A stretch of DNA of 64,000 nucleotides from Steinernema hermaphroditum. Lineage: Eukaryota > Nematoda > Chromadorea > Rhabditida > Steinernematidae. A program made the translations under genes and the position numbers. The notes beneath the pieces are model-generated. The model worked only from the letters and a program-made list of their open reading frames with translations, made no database searches and had not been told where the DNA came from. Of the stretch, positions 10,790 through 21,312 are shown in pieces (the stretch's first letter is position 1; every line of letters starts with the position of its first letter). Where the stretch lies: assembly GCA_030435675.1 (NCBI GenBank), contig CM059623.1, positions 4,800,012 through 4,864,011 of the forward strand, in the 5' to 3' direction.

Positions 10790-10860
10790 GAAACATTCGG
10801 GGTCGAAACATTCGGGGTCGAAACATTAGGGGTCGAAACATTCGGGGTGGAATTGTCGTA
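10790..10860 (+). repeat. GGGGTCGAAACATT minisatellite, right part
   Basis: Four further 14-bp units continue the array interrupted by the solo LTR. The last changes to GGGGTGGAATTGTCG, the same word seen in the palindromic element near 7470. Confidence 0.8.
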
Positions 10861-11111
10861 TCACGGAAGAAAGTCTTTGTCGTGGAGTGAGCTCATGAGA
10901 TCGTTATCGTTTAGGTAGCTGTTGTCCAACGGTTCAAGTTCACGTTCCAGTGACTGCAGTTCACCAGGTTGCGCAGAGATTCTTCTGTCGATGTCATGCA
11001 GAAACTCTAAAAATGATCCGGGTCTCAAGTGTCCAATTCAAATGGCATTCATTCATTCTAATGGTGTTCAACATGACTTGTCTTGCGTCTTGCAGCAACC
11101 CTACCATGCTC

Positions 11112-11243
11112 GTTGCTGAGACATTTGAGTCCTGTACGGTTTGGATAATTCGACCTGTAAGAATCCGATGAACTAGAAGTGCGCAGCTCGATCGGATTAA
11201 ATCATTTATCCAGTAAAATGTGGTACTCAAATGTCTCAGCAGC
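11112..11243. repeat. Small fold-back element
   Basis: GCTGAGACATTTGAGT at about 11115 is mirrored by ACTCAAATGTCTCAGC at about 11226, with about 95 bp between. It has no coding capacity and lies just downstream of the coiled-coil gene on the minus strand. It is probably a short MITE. No target duplication was confirmed. Confidence 0.5.
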
Positions 11244-12221
11244 CCAAGATCAGATTCCATGGAATCTGACAGCTCATCCTCATTCCATTCCATTGTTTTT
11301 TACCTTCGAAATTTCCAAAGCCCTCGGCGGTCGGGGACAAGAAGTCGTCTTCAAGAAGATTCGGGTCTTCAGTATTATTCGGCCTCTGGGAATCAAGGAT
11401 GACATCCGCAGAGATCATCTCGGAAAGTGCAGTGGACTCGGCTTCTGCATGTTCTCGATCTACGGCTTGTTCCTCCAACAGTTTTCGCTCCTTCTCTTCC
11501 TCCTTGCTCTCAACCATCAGGTCTGTTTTTTTTAACTCTTCGAGCGCATCCTAAGTATATGTTATTAAGCGTGCTCGAAGAACAGTGACCTTAACCTTGT
11601 ACTCTTTTTCAAGTTCATTGCGTCGCTGTTCGAACTGGGCCTGCAGTTCTTCAGTTCTTTTCCGAGTATTGGGCTTCACAAAAGTCTCTTCAACAAGACG
11701 GATAAGTGCTTTCAGTGCCTGTCGCCCGCTTTCTTCTTTCATTAGACGCTTCTCTTCAAATCGGCGCCATCTTCCTTTATCACTTAGTTTATTGACGTCC
11801 TTCTTATCCTTTCTGGGCTTTCTGGCCTCCCTTTTCTTTGCTACCTCATCCAGTTTTGCGTCAATCTGTAGAATCACAAACTAGAAACACTGAATTGGAA
11901 AACACGCACCTTCTTCGCTTTTTCAAGCCAACGCTCCGATTCCTCAAATGACGCCTCTTCTCTGAAGGCCTCTTCCAGAACAATATCCAGCTCACTCCGA
12001 TTTGCGCGTGCCTAAAGTTGGTCATAGGCACAGTTGTTTAGATCGTCAGCAGTCGCACCTTTTCTCGATGAATGCTAACTTTCTCTCTATTTGTTCTTTG
12101 TTTTTCGCTCTCTTCGTCAGTCTAAACAGAAAAACATAACTGGACACAAGCCGAGTGTCTCACAGGTCCATGTGCAGAGGACTCATCGGTGGTGTCGTTG
12201 AGTTCTCGCTTCGCTCTCTAA
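11236..12221 (-). CDS. Multi-exon, highly charged coiled-coil protein
   Basis: Successive minus-strand exons separated by about 45-nt introns read RAKRELNDTTDESSAHGP, TDEESEKQRTNREKVSIHRE, ARANRSELDIVLEEAFREEA, then IDAKLDEVAKKREARKPRKD through RKRTEELQAQFEQRRNELE. The last exon has LKKTDLMVESKEEEKERKLL and an acidic end (PNNTEDPNLLEDDF). Lysine/glutamate-rich heptads indicate a long coiled coil. No enzymatic motif or membrane segment is visible. The 5' end is not defined: an upstream exon may lie beyond 12230. The family is not recognised. Confidence 0.5.
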
Positions 12222-12479
12222 ATAAGTAGAAGCTGTTCAGATTTGTTGCATAATTGCTCTTTTCACAGCTCATGCACAGTTCTTTCAAGCTGCAATTAAA
12301 GCATGATTTCCTCATCTCAAACTCTTCCCGTCGGAACAGGTCATCTCAATTTATTGATCAGTTACGTCATTCCGCTGCAAGGAAAAGGTACCGTTTCAAA
12401 CGCGTGTGCTTTAGGGGGTGTGACGGAGATTATCATGATGACGTTTACAACGATTTGGATCGTCAATAAAAGGATTGAA

Positions 12480-13000
12480 AAGACTGGCATATGTAATTTA
12501 AACCGTACTATCTAGTCTGTTTTTAATTTCAACCCTTGTAATGAAATTTGTTATTTATTGGGCCCGCTGGTAGAAATGATCGTTTCTGCGCTGCGCTAGG
12601 TCATATTTTGCTATTCTGGCCCAATTTTATGGTTTTTCAATAAAAATTCGATATAAATTCGCCGAAAAATCTTGCGGGTACGTGCTTGGTATGCCTGTGG
12701 ATTTCTTTGATTTTGCTCAAAAAATTTAGAAAAAAAAAGATAAAAAATGTTTTTGACAATTCCGGCTGAAAAGTTGTGGCCGTTAATAACTCTTCAGGGT
12801 TTTCGAAATTTTGGAATATTTTGGTAGCTTCCGAAAGCTGGATAAATTCTGCACAGCGTGGTCGTGGCGGATTTTTGAAATTTACCCTAGATCTCGAGAA
12901 ATTAACCAAACAAATACAAAATTTGGATCAGCGGTGATCGAAATCGAAATCGGAGAAGCGGGTGGTGGGTCTCGACACGATTCGCCTGTGGGGGAGTGTG
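12480..13000. other. AT-rich intergenic DNA
   Basis: This AT-rich stretch contains runs such as AAAAAAAAGATAAAAAATG and no supported gene. Weak ORFs on both strands show no conserved motif. Confidence 0.4.
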
Positions 13001-13189
13001 GAGCGAGCGTAGCGAGCCTGTGGAAGTGTTTCGTTGCGTGTTCTTACACCTTTTCCAAAACTTCCACGCCGCAAAAAATTAAACTGGCAAAAAAGTCGAA
13101 TTTACAGTGTCTCAGAAAGGAAAGCGTCTGGCGAACACGGCTCCTCAGCCAAGCGGCAGTTTGCCGATGCTGGCAACACTAAAGGCTCG

Positions 13190-13345
13190 CCCTTCGGGCT
13201 CGCGTTAAATAAATAGGCATAGTCCTAAGCGGAGCCTAAGCCAAGCCGGGGTTTGCCCAAGCCTGGATGTTAAACCATGTACAGAAATGAATATAGGGCT
13301 CGCTTCGCTCGTGCGCGATATGTAATATCTAGGCCTAAGCCGGAT
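13190..13345 (+). repeat. Dispersed repeat (family R2)
   Basis: The words GCCTAAGCCAAGCC, CAAGCCTGGATGTTA and ATATGTAATATCTAGGC recur at 8053-8118 inside the nested MITE. Together with the short hairpin AAGGCTCGCCCTTCGGGCTC it looks like a small mobile repeat without coding capacity. Confidence 0.55.
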
Positions 13346-13599
13346 CCTAAGTCTAGGACGTGTATTTCGTACACTTGTCGTTTCGCACAACTATTTTTCT
13401 TCGACATACATGGCCCAAAAACTAATGAAAAGTGGAGAAGAAGGCGAGGAACTAGAGAAAAACACATGTCGGGGAGATAAAAAAGCTATGTGCTCAGTGG
13501 AAATACCATCTCTGGAGATCAGTAATGGCTTAAACGGAATGGCTTTTTACAACATAATTTTGTGTTTTTTCGAAACTAGTTCTCGTACCGACCTGCTGA

Positions 13600-13705
13600 A
13601 AAGCACCATCAGTGCCGTCACCATCGTTTTGGCCATTTTTCAGCTTTGGCCAATTTTTTTTTGCCATTTTGTCCATTAGCCATTTTTTTGGCCATTTTGA
13701 CCGTC
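13600..13705 (+). repeat. GGCCATTTTT-type low-complexity repeat
   Basis: Irregular units of TTTTGGCCATTTTT and related words fill this stretch. They resemble the TTTTGGACATTTTGG minisatellite at 10.3 kb in composition. Confidence 0.6.
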
Positions 13706-14036
13706 TCCCAAGTCTGAGACATCTGCAAGCTCGCTTGCTGCAACCTTAGATGGGTAGATGTATGCGTCCACGAGCATTAATTTACATGCTCTCCGTTCTG
13801 CGCGCTCTTTGTTGCGTGCAGTTGTCGGCATGCCGATCAGTTTGTATGAACACTCCTAACGGTTTACCTTGGCAGTACGCTGTACGGACTCTTCTGGAAG
13901 ATCTCCTTGGAGAGCATTATCCGTCACATTCTCCAAGGGGCGTTTGGCGCGGTTCATTCTTGAGGCTGAAAGTAATTTCAATGCGAATCTTATGTTGCAT
14001 GATCTCCACGTAGTGACCCGAAAGCGTGTATACATA

Positions 14037-15339
14037 CAGGGTGTTCCATAAGTTCTGTAACGCCTAAAAATGGCTATATCTCGACGAAAATCCAACGGAT
14101 TCGCGTGAAAATTGGTACACCTATAAAAGAGAACTAGGAGAACAATAATCTATAACGATTAATTGAAATCGCCACATTCAGTGGGAGAAAAGGCTTCAAG
14201 GAATTTTTTACAATTCTTCGTCGTGGCCACGAGCAGTTCATCGCCTATGCTCGCTCCAGAGATCGCTTCAGACTGTTTAAGCTAGTGTTCTGGATTCGCG
14301 AGACTTCACTCTCCAAGAATCCATAGATGGCATAGTCCAGTGGGCTCAGGTCGGCGCTAATGAAGGGCCACATGTCCTTACCCCACTAACTTGGGGCAGA
14401 TCTGATTCGCGACCTCCATCGATAATTTCGGTCCATGCGCCGGAATCAACTCTTTCTGGAACACCTAATTATCGTTTTTAAAGTGTTCCTAAGTGAATCT
14501 TGCCACATATGCCTTCAAATTCCATTCTTGATAGATTTTCGAATCAATCCTGACCCCTTTTTCGATAAAAACGGGTTTCGTTTGGCCCATCCCGCATATT
14601 TTAGCGCATACCATGACGGGCTTCGACGGAAAATGGTTGCTTTTGAACTCAACAGATCGAGAAGAACTTGCTTCATGGAAAACTCACTCGTTATGCTGAT
14701 TTGGGAATAATTTAATCGAAAAAATTAATTGATCCGTGAACAGGAGTCAACGAATTTCTTTGCTCGTGGCCACGGCTATCAGACTCTTCCATTTTTCCCT
14801 TCCATACTTCTTTCTGTGATGCGTCGGCACGTGTCCAGTGGATTTTCTGGGCGAGATTAGCTTCAGGTTATCGTTCACAATGCACTGCGTGGATGGTTTA
14901 AATATTTTTGGAGTCCAAGGCCATTTTTCTAATGTATCACTCCGGATTTCGCTCAAATCGCTTCTTCACAGCTTAAATCATCAATCTGGTTCGCGCACTC
15001 TTCGGTCTTTCACTTCTAGGACTAGGTTCTATGAATTTCGCGGCTTCATAAAGGCGCAGAAGTCGTTTCGCTGCCGTACAAGCTTTCCGCGAGCCAGATT
15101 CAGCAACTTTCCAATGTCCGATTTTGATCTCCTTCCGCGAAATACGAAACGGTCGCGAAACTCTTTTCTTTGGAGGCCATGACAAATTCTTATAATATTG
15201 CGGAATATCAGGGAAACAGTGGATATAAGATAAAAAAGGGCCAAGAAAAACGCAGTAAACGTCAAAATAAGTGAAAAGCAAAAAAATCAACTCAAAACAC
15301 ACATTTTGAAATCCGTTACAGAACTTATGGAACACCCTG
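14037..15339 (-). mobile_element. Complete mariner-family transposon skeleton
   Basis: The element begins CAGGGTGTTCCATAAGTTCT at 14037 and ends with the exact complement at 15339 (arms at least 26 bp, identical). TA is duplicated at 14035-14036 and 15340-15341. Length 1.3 kb matches a full mariner. The enclosed minus-strand transposase frame is broken. Identical terminal repeats with a decayed gene suggest mobilisation by another copy or moderate age. Confidence 0.85.
14159..15180 (-). pseudogene. Broken mariner transposase gene
   Basis: The frame opens MASKEKSFATVSYFAEGDQN at 15180. Farther on QKELIPAHGPKLSMEVANQI and KDMWPFISADLSPLDYAIYG are readable, the latter corresponding to the mariner DFWP..SPDLNPLDY catalytic block. 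ESEVSRIQNTSLNSLKRSLE follows. Frame changes and stops separate these blocks and the ending GDFN. The roughly 340-codon length is right for the family. It cannot encode an active enzyme as it stands. Confidence 0.75.
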
Positions 15340-15344
15340 TACAT

Positions 15345-15925
15345 AGCTTCGACTTCAAAAACTCTCGCTCTCTCCCGACGGCCGAGAATAGCAGTTCTCC
15401 CTGTGGCGCGCCGCGATCGTAAAATAACGCGACGCGGCTATCCAATCGCTGTCGGCCCGCAAGCGACAGTACCAAAGTACAACAAAGTTCCATTTCTATC
15501 CGTTGGTAAAAATTGGGCCATGAAGAGACGATTGATTGAACCTCTGTGGAGATTGAAACACTGTCCTACTTCATGAAACACAATCTAGGGCTAAGAAAGG
15601 AGCATTTCGAAGTGTGTGCTGAGATTCAGCTGGAGTTATGTGGACAAGTAGTCCTACTGTAACCACGACCCTGCAGAGCCCTTCGTAATTCACGCTTACA
15701 TCAGCCTAGACACACAAAACAGTTGGAACGGTACAATGCACTTGTATTCATGGCTGAAATTTAAGAACCAATAAACACAAAAGCACACAAACAAACATAA
15801 GCATACAAAACGAAAGAAAAACAAAATAAGGTCAACAAGTGGTAGACTCATGAGCCAAATCGAATGGACTCCATCGATCACCAATAACGTACCTCCATTA
15901 TCATTTAGACGGAAATTCGGAAAGG
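15345..15925. other. Intergenic DNA between mariner and R1 copy
   Basis: This holds nothing I can support: no conserved ORF, RNA or terminal repeat. Bases 15770-15840 are A-rich with repeated ACAAAC. Confidence 0.4.
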
Positions 15926-15929
15926 TGCC

Positions 15930-16366
15930 TAAGGGTCGACTCTCACTCGTGTCGCGGTGGCGAGCGGTCGGTCCTCCGGTCACTCTCTGAGTGTCTGGTT
16001 GGCCAGATGGCAAACCCCGTGGCAGTTGTGACTATTCCGGCTTCCAGAGGGAATTGGGATACCCGGAAGCCGTAGTCCCACCACCGCTGACAACAAGATG
16101 TCCGACGCCAGGAATCGGACCATCAGATGCAAGCTCAGAAGCGTCCGCTGTGCCGCAAACGATATTCCGCTGCCGCAGCTGAAGATTTGCCGATTCCCAG
16201 ATGCCCCGTCAAGTGCGCCGTCTACGACCGGTTCGGCATCTACGCCGCGCCAGAGATGAAGTCGTCTGCCAGACATCCTCTGTTGTCTATTTTCGGTGTC
16301 GCGCAAGACATAATGCCTTTGATTCGCAAAATAAAGTCAAAGTCAAGTCAAAGTCAAAGCCTAAGG
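15930..16366 (+). repeat. SINE-like dispersed repeat (family R1) with AAAGTC tail
   Basis: A copy with the head GCGAGCGGTCGGTCCTCCGG, the middle CCGGAAGCCGTAGTCCCACC and the shared 3' block GCCGATTCCCAGATGCCCCG. It terminates in tandem AAAGTC units at about 16335-16360. The tail unit differs from those of the other copies (TCGTGAAA, ACTCGTAA), as expected if short tails expand after each insertion. Confidence 0.7.
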
Positions 16367-16369
16367 GTC

Positions 16370-16890
16370 AGCTTCATACATTTCGTGGGCAACTCTCGGT
16401 AACGATCGTGCCTCTAAGTGCTGATCGATCGATTGCCATTGTTGCACAGTTCACATGACTATGACTGCGTTTAAGGGCAATGTTTGCATACTCTATCGAT
16501 ACGAACAGCCCTACCGTACTTCTATTTCCACATCGCCGCTAATTAAGATAGAGTAAAAGAGAGCATAATTGCGCTCCTTGGCCTCTGTTCGCACCTCCAC
16601 GTCTCTCTCGCCAGAGGACAGAGCGGAGCAAACACAGAGCCACCGACAACGGCGCGCTCAATGGAGAGAGAGTGAAGTAGCGGTGATAAGAGGACGGCAT
16701 GATTCACGCGGCCTGTCACCAATTTACGCGAAGAAACGCGTCCGTGTCAGTATTGTCGACGTTTTCGAACGAGCCGTACGAGGATGAAGACGGATCTCTA
16801 GAATGAAGACGGATCTCTATGCCGCCAAGAGCTTCAGATGAGATGCATACCTACTGCTCCGAAAAGCTACGTGTTTGTCTCTGCGATGAA
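16370..16890. other. Gene-free stretch
   Basis: A duplicated GAAGACGGATCTCTA (about 16786 and 16804) is the only structure seen. No gene is supported. Confidence 0.4.
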
Positions 16891-16949
16891 GATAAGAAAT
16901 GTTAACTGTTAACTGTTTATCCCGAATCAGAATTATTAGAATTGGCGTT

Positions 16950-17250
16950 GTCGGAGCGCTTACCACAGAGGGCACAAGGGGGGCTCGTCGGCGGCCAGGA
17001 ATCCTGTCCCGGATAGAACTTGACTATCATCTGGTCGCGCATAATAGAAATGGAACTCAGAATCACTCAGATCAAGACATCCTGTTCCCCTCCGTTGGAG
17101 TGGACGTCGATGTTGATCCCTTGCAGTTCTTGTTGGAGCTCTACCAGACGGTCCATTGAAGATGGATGACGCACGTTGAGTGTCCGAATTGCGAGTCGGC
17201 TGGTTTGGAACTTCTTTGGGTTGGAACATTCGTGACCCTGCTGTTGCAAG
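16950..17250 (-). mobile_element. RTE-clade LINE fragment (endonuclease N-terminus)
   Basis: LAIRTLNVRHPSSMDRLVEL followed by QQELQGINIDV corresponds to the RTE endonuclease opening (I.T.NVRTL...RL.EL...L..I..D). After a frameshift, RGTGCLDLSDSEFHFYYARP and SGTGFLA continue the same domain. The reverse transcriptase is absent, so this is a partial insertion. It lies in the same orientation as the gene it interrupts. RTE machinery is the likely mobiliser of the R1 repeats, though that is inference. Confidence 0.65.
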
Positions 17251-17852
17251 GCTTCTAAGCCACGTGGTCCGCTGGCAGTGGGTCCGAGGGGGATAATTGA
17301 CCGCTCGTTTCTGCACGCAACCTCAAGAATATCACAACTGGGACAGCGCAGAGCTTGCAGTTTCCCATTCAGAATTTCCTCAAACGTTTTGACCTCCTCC
17401 TCCAGTGCTTGATTTTCTTGTTGCTGCAGCAAAAATGCTTTAAAAGCCGTATTGTTGCGCTCCATGGGAGTTGATGGCAGCTGCTTATCCTGAACTACTG
17501 ATGAAAGCGGTTTCTCTGCCTCTCAGCTCACCGGAAGATGCTCCTTCTGGAGGCTGAACCAGTCCTCGACTATCCTTTCTATTGTGCTATCTCTCCGCTC
17601 TCTTAGCAAGGGAAGGTGTGAGCAAAACACATTTTCCAGTTCGTTCACGAACGCCAGCTGTCCTTGTTCCTGAAAGAAGTCAGCTAAAGCCCAGGCCGAC
17701 TTCACTTACTTTAGCTCGAAATCTCCGTAGTCGTGCGATCTTTTTGTTGTTCTTTTTGTGTATGGTGCTGAGTGACGAGTCTCTTTTCTCTTTGTAGTCG
17801 GGAGATATATCTGCCAGTATTCGCTCGTAATATTCTTCGCTTTCTTCGTTCT
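16950..17852 (-). CDS. Coiled-coil gene with an RTE-derived C-terminal end
   Basis: Clear minus-strand exons with 40-nt introns read NEESEEYYERILADISPDY...ARLRRFRAK, EQGQLAFVNELENVFCSHLP...WFSLQKEHLP, and DKQLPSTPMERNNTAFKAFL with a heptad-like ENQALEEEVKTFEEILNG and a CPSCD motif. The same frame then runs into SRLAIRTLNVRHPSSMDRLV, which matches the start of an RTE-type endonuclease. The host part looks genuine but was not assigned to a family. Its 5' end beyond 17852 was not found. The normal C-terminus has probably been replaced or truncated. Confidence 0.5.
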
Positions 17853-17859
17853 GAAATAA

Positions 17860-18260
17860 TTGGAGATGCAGAGTGCTCTGTGATGGAGGAACTATGAATT
17901 CGGACCAGAGGATTTCTATGGACAGTCAAAATAATGAGCAAGGAATTCAGTACAAGATGTAGTAGACTATACTGAAAACGTCGTTGATATTGGAGTTGTT
18001 GATATTCTAATCGAGTTGGATCGGCTCGTTGAAAACGAAATTTAACCCAAATTAAGTAAGCGATCGGGCCCTTTTGATACAGTGATCGACCCAATCCAAT
18101 CCGTCGTTGGCGTTATCGTTTGTTTAGTTAAAAACAGAAAAACTCCATAGACTTAGGAGATATAGAATGTTTGGAGTCGTGGTGGTGGATAAGAAACAGC
18201 GTCAATCTACGAGGCCGGCATCTTTCAGTTGTAAAACGATTGGATTATGCGATGAATGAA
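17860..18260. other. Gene-free DNA upstream of coiled-coil gene
   Basis: This could contain a 5' exon of the minus-strand gene, but no start codon with a fitting splice donor was convincing. Confidence 0.35.
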
Positions 18261-18269
18261 TAGTCTTTA

Positions 18270-18775
18270 ATTTGTATCGCTGGCGATCGGTCGCTGTCTC
18301 GGAAATGAGTTGAATGAGACCGCTAAACCACGAGTCCCGTATTTTTCTGAACGATGATCGGATTGGGTTATCAAATAAATAGTCGTTGTGTCGATCCATT
18401 CCTTCCCACAGTGAGTTGAATGAGCGGTCTTTCTCGGTCGTCCTTCTTGGCACAAGTAAAGGGTGGCGCTTTGGGGAGGACAAGGAACCGAAGAAAAGGA
18501 CACATTTGAGTATCAGTATCAGAGGGGCATCCTACAGAGTCCGGCTGTCTTTCCCCTGTTCGTTGGAATTGTCGATTTATAAAAAGTGAAAATATCAAAT
18601 GGAAAGTTGTGGAATTTATCGTCTATGGTAGAATACGCTAGTCTATCTCTGGGCCCATTCAAAGCAATAATGATCTTTTGGGCTATCTCAGAAGGGGACA
18701 GACGTGTCTTTCATTCGTGTTGGTGGCGATCGGTCCGTTCGCTCTCTCAGAAATGAGTTGAGTGAGCGGTAGGGC
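18270..18775 (+). repeat. Fragments of R1 heads
   Basis: Three R1-head pieces are seen: about 18275-18325 (GGCGATCGGTCGCTGTCTCG), 18405-18460 (GTGAGTTGAATGAGCGGTCT) and 18715-18775 (GTGGCGATCGGTCCGTTCGC). Each shows the GCGATCGGTC ... AGTTGA(A/G)TGAGCGGT signature and none has the 3' tail. Confidence 0.6.
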
Positions 18776-18779
18776 CGTT

Positions 18780-19790
18780 TTTGACATTTCCTTTTTGACA
18801 GTAGTAACAAATTTGATCACAGCCATATTTCGCTTTTGCATAACCTTTGCCGACGCTAGACCCTTGAAAATTTCTAAATCGGACTTGAAAAGCGGACCGT
18901 TCGACCCGATGACAACTCTACTGGTGACAAAAAAGACATGCGCCTTTCAATGCGCCTCTCTAATAGTAGCCAACAATAGGATTGCTTTTCCATTGTGTTG
19001 ATTTTTCGTCGTTTAGTCATTTCTGCCAATTCCAAAATCAATACTCTATCCGATACATACCTTAGTCAACAGCGCCGCATTGTTCGAGAGTCCACTCAAA
19101 TTCGCGTAGAAAAGTCCCATCTTCTCGTCTTTTTTGGCGTAAGGCGTAAGCGCTGCTATCGTACTATCTAAAAAGGCCATGTACGGGAGAAACGCCCGCA
19201 GTCGAGCTTTCCTCTAAACGTCCGTGTCATCGAAATGTTCCAATTCCACAGAAGCTACCTTCTGTTGAAAGCGCCGATGTCTGACGCCACTTCTCGAAAT
19301 AGTCAGGGAGGGTAAGCCAATCGAGGTCATCGTTTCCTGGAAAAGGCGATCTGAAAAACTCCAAAATGTTGCTGTGTCGACATTCTAAGTGCACACACGA
19401 CCAGTCGATGCGATGATAAACCACTAACTGTCACTATCTACAAAGGGCCATCTGCGTTGTCATCAAATTGTTGCCGCGGAAAAATAGGACTACCACGCTT
19501 TGACATCGAACGCACTGACAACGCTCTACTATGGGTCATCGAGATACTGAAAATGCTCTAAAAAGAACGCGCCTGAACAAGTTCAAAGCTTGAAGCGGCG
19601 GCGTTAGACCGTGCACGGTAAACGATCCAAGGGACGTTGTCTGTTTAGGTTCTGTGGTTATAGCTGTGCCTAACGACCTTCTAGTTAACAACAGAGCACC
19701 AGTACACCAGTAGCACCAGTACACCAGTACTGATGAAATCCAAGGTGTGTTTATATCGAAAAGTCATCTTGCTCCTTTAGTGATAGCGCT
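18780..19790. other. No supported gene
   Basis: A minus-strand stretch around 19230-19420 (PFPGNDDLDWLTLPDYFEKW) looks protein-like, but I could not connect it to neighbouring exons or a family. A CACCAGTA microsatellite lies at 19695-19730. Confidence 0.3.
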
Positions 19791-19794
19791 CGCT

Positions 19795-19995
19795 TAATGG
19801 CGCTTCTCAGTCACTTGGCAAACAAGTCGATTACAGTCGCGAACGAACTGGTGGCCTTCAAGCATCTTGACTGATAAGAAACAGCCGTTGTTGTCAACGG
19901 CGCACGAAAAAAGAAGGTCGTAGTAGCACAACAACGGGACGCTCATCGCCAGCATCGTGCTTCCACCTCGCCTGAGGCGTAAATTTGACACGTTC
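19795..19995 (-). pseudogene. C-type lectin terminal-exon remnant
   Basis: The minus strand contains MSVPLLCYYDLLFSCAVDNN. The words SVPLLCYYDL match the ends of the intact lectins nearby (SVSLWCYYEL, TMLCYYEL). The rest of the domain cannot be followed upstream, and the ends run past the normal stop. It is probably a decayed duplicate of the lectin cluster. Confidence 0.45.
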
Positions 19996-19999
19996 CTTT

Positions 20000-21300
20000 A
20001 GCCTTACTGAGGTGATCCATGTTCACAGCAATCAATCAAACGAATGGTCCTGCGTCTTGTTCTGTTCGTTTTGAGCAAGTTTGGGATCCTCCCAACCTAG
20101 CAAGCCCTCCGATACCAACCAAAGGGAATGTCTGGGTCTGTCCGTGGACGATATACGCGGCAAAGGACACAGATCGTCGCTTTTCCGGCAAGCAGAAAAG
20201 TATATTGAGGTAAAGCATCCTGCAATCTTCCACTTTTTATCCACTGAAGTTCAGCTTTCTCGATAGTTCGTTCACATAACTCGTTCACCGACCGTACTTT
20301 TTGCTTCCCCCTTGGTTGTCCAGACTACATGAAAGTCAGACTGAACAATATGGGTGTCCAGGTTGGCGTATTTCAAGATGATCATGTAAGTTGTAAAGTT
20401 AATTTATGTTAAAAGGGGGGAGAGGGTTTACATAGCCAAATGACTATCGTATGCGTTGCTAAAGAGGCCCGAAAACAATTAGGTGGCAACAAACAAAAAG
20501 ACCTTATCACTGCTCGCCACTTGCAGATCGTTTTCAGTACCGGGCTCTACCATGCTGTAAGGACAATATGTTCATCGGGTAAAAGCTTCGCAAAAACAAC
20601 GTCTAAAGCGGTTTGTGATTCCTACTGTTTGCACACTTCATGGGTCTATTTAGGACACACACTTGCCTCTCCTTTTCCATAGGACTCGGCCACTTTCTGA
20701 AAAGTATTTGTCAAGTAGGGGCCGTTGAGAACTTAGAACGAGAGCAAATGGAATTCGTCTAATCAGTGGCGACGTTTTTCCCACGACCCCGAAAAAGTTG
20801 AGCAGATAATTGTGCTTTGGCTTCATTCGGTCAGCTTAATATGTTGTAATGATGTGTCTATCGATGGTTTGCGTATTATGCCCTACATATAAACAGAGGT
20901 CCGGTGGTCTGTGAATGTGTTTCTATCCACATGGGAGCGCTCGGCTATTGACACCACACAAAATAGGGACCCAGAGGGAAATCGAACCGACCTCGATAGA
21001 CTTGAATAAAAGGGATGCTATGAGCGCCAATCTTGCCAACGGCCTATGCATTGGTGTTCCCATCCATGTTTACCATCGGAAGACTTGTGGAGCCTTACCG
21101 TCTGCATCGATTCTTGTTCCTTAGAAACAAAAACGAAAGAGTGGCGAGTGGACGACCCGACAGATCGCCACCGACACAGCAGGAGCTCTGAGAAGCTGTG
21201 TGGTTTTCATGGCCTAGAGAGTTTGTACAAATGTACTCTAAACGTTAGCCATTCTCTCTCGGGAATGAACGAGAACGAGATAATTTAATCCATTATTCGA
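20000..21300. other. Intergenic DNA with a short R1 piece
   Basis: The only recognisable item is an R1-head fragment at about 21140-21180 (GTGGACGACCCGACAGATCG, minus orientation). Several 60-80 codon ORFs on both strands have no supporting features. Confidence 0.4.
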
Positions 21301-21312
21301 ACACACTTTCAC

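Noticed and set aside
19227..19424. Minus-strand frame PFPGNDDLDWLTLPDYFEKW as a gene
   Set aside because: Protein-like but isolated; no splice-joined neighbours or homology could be named.
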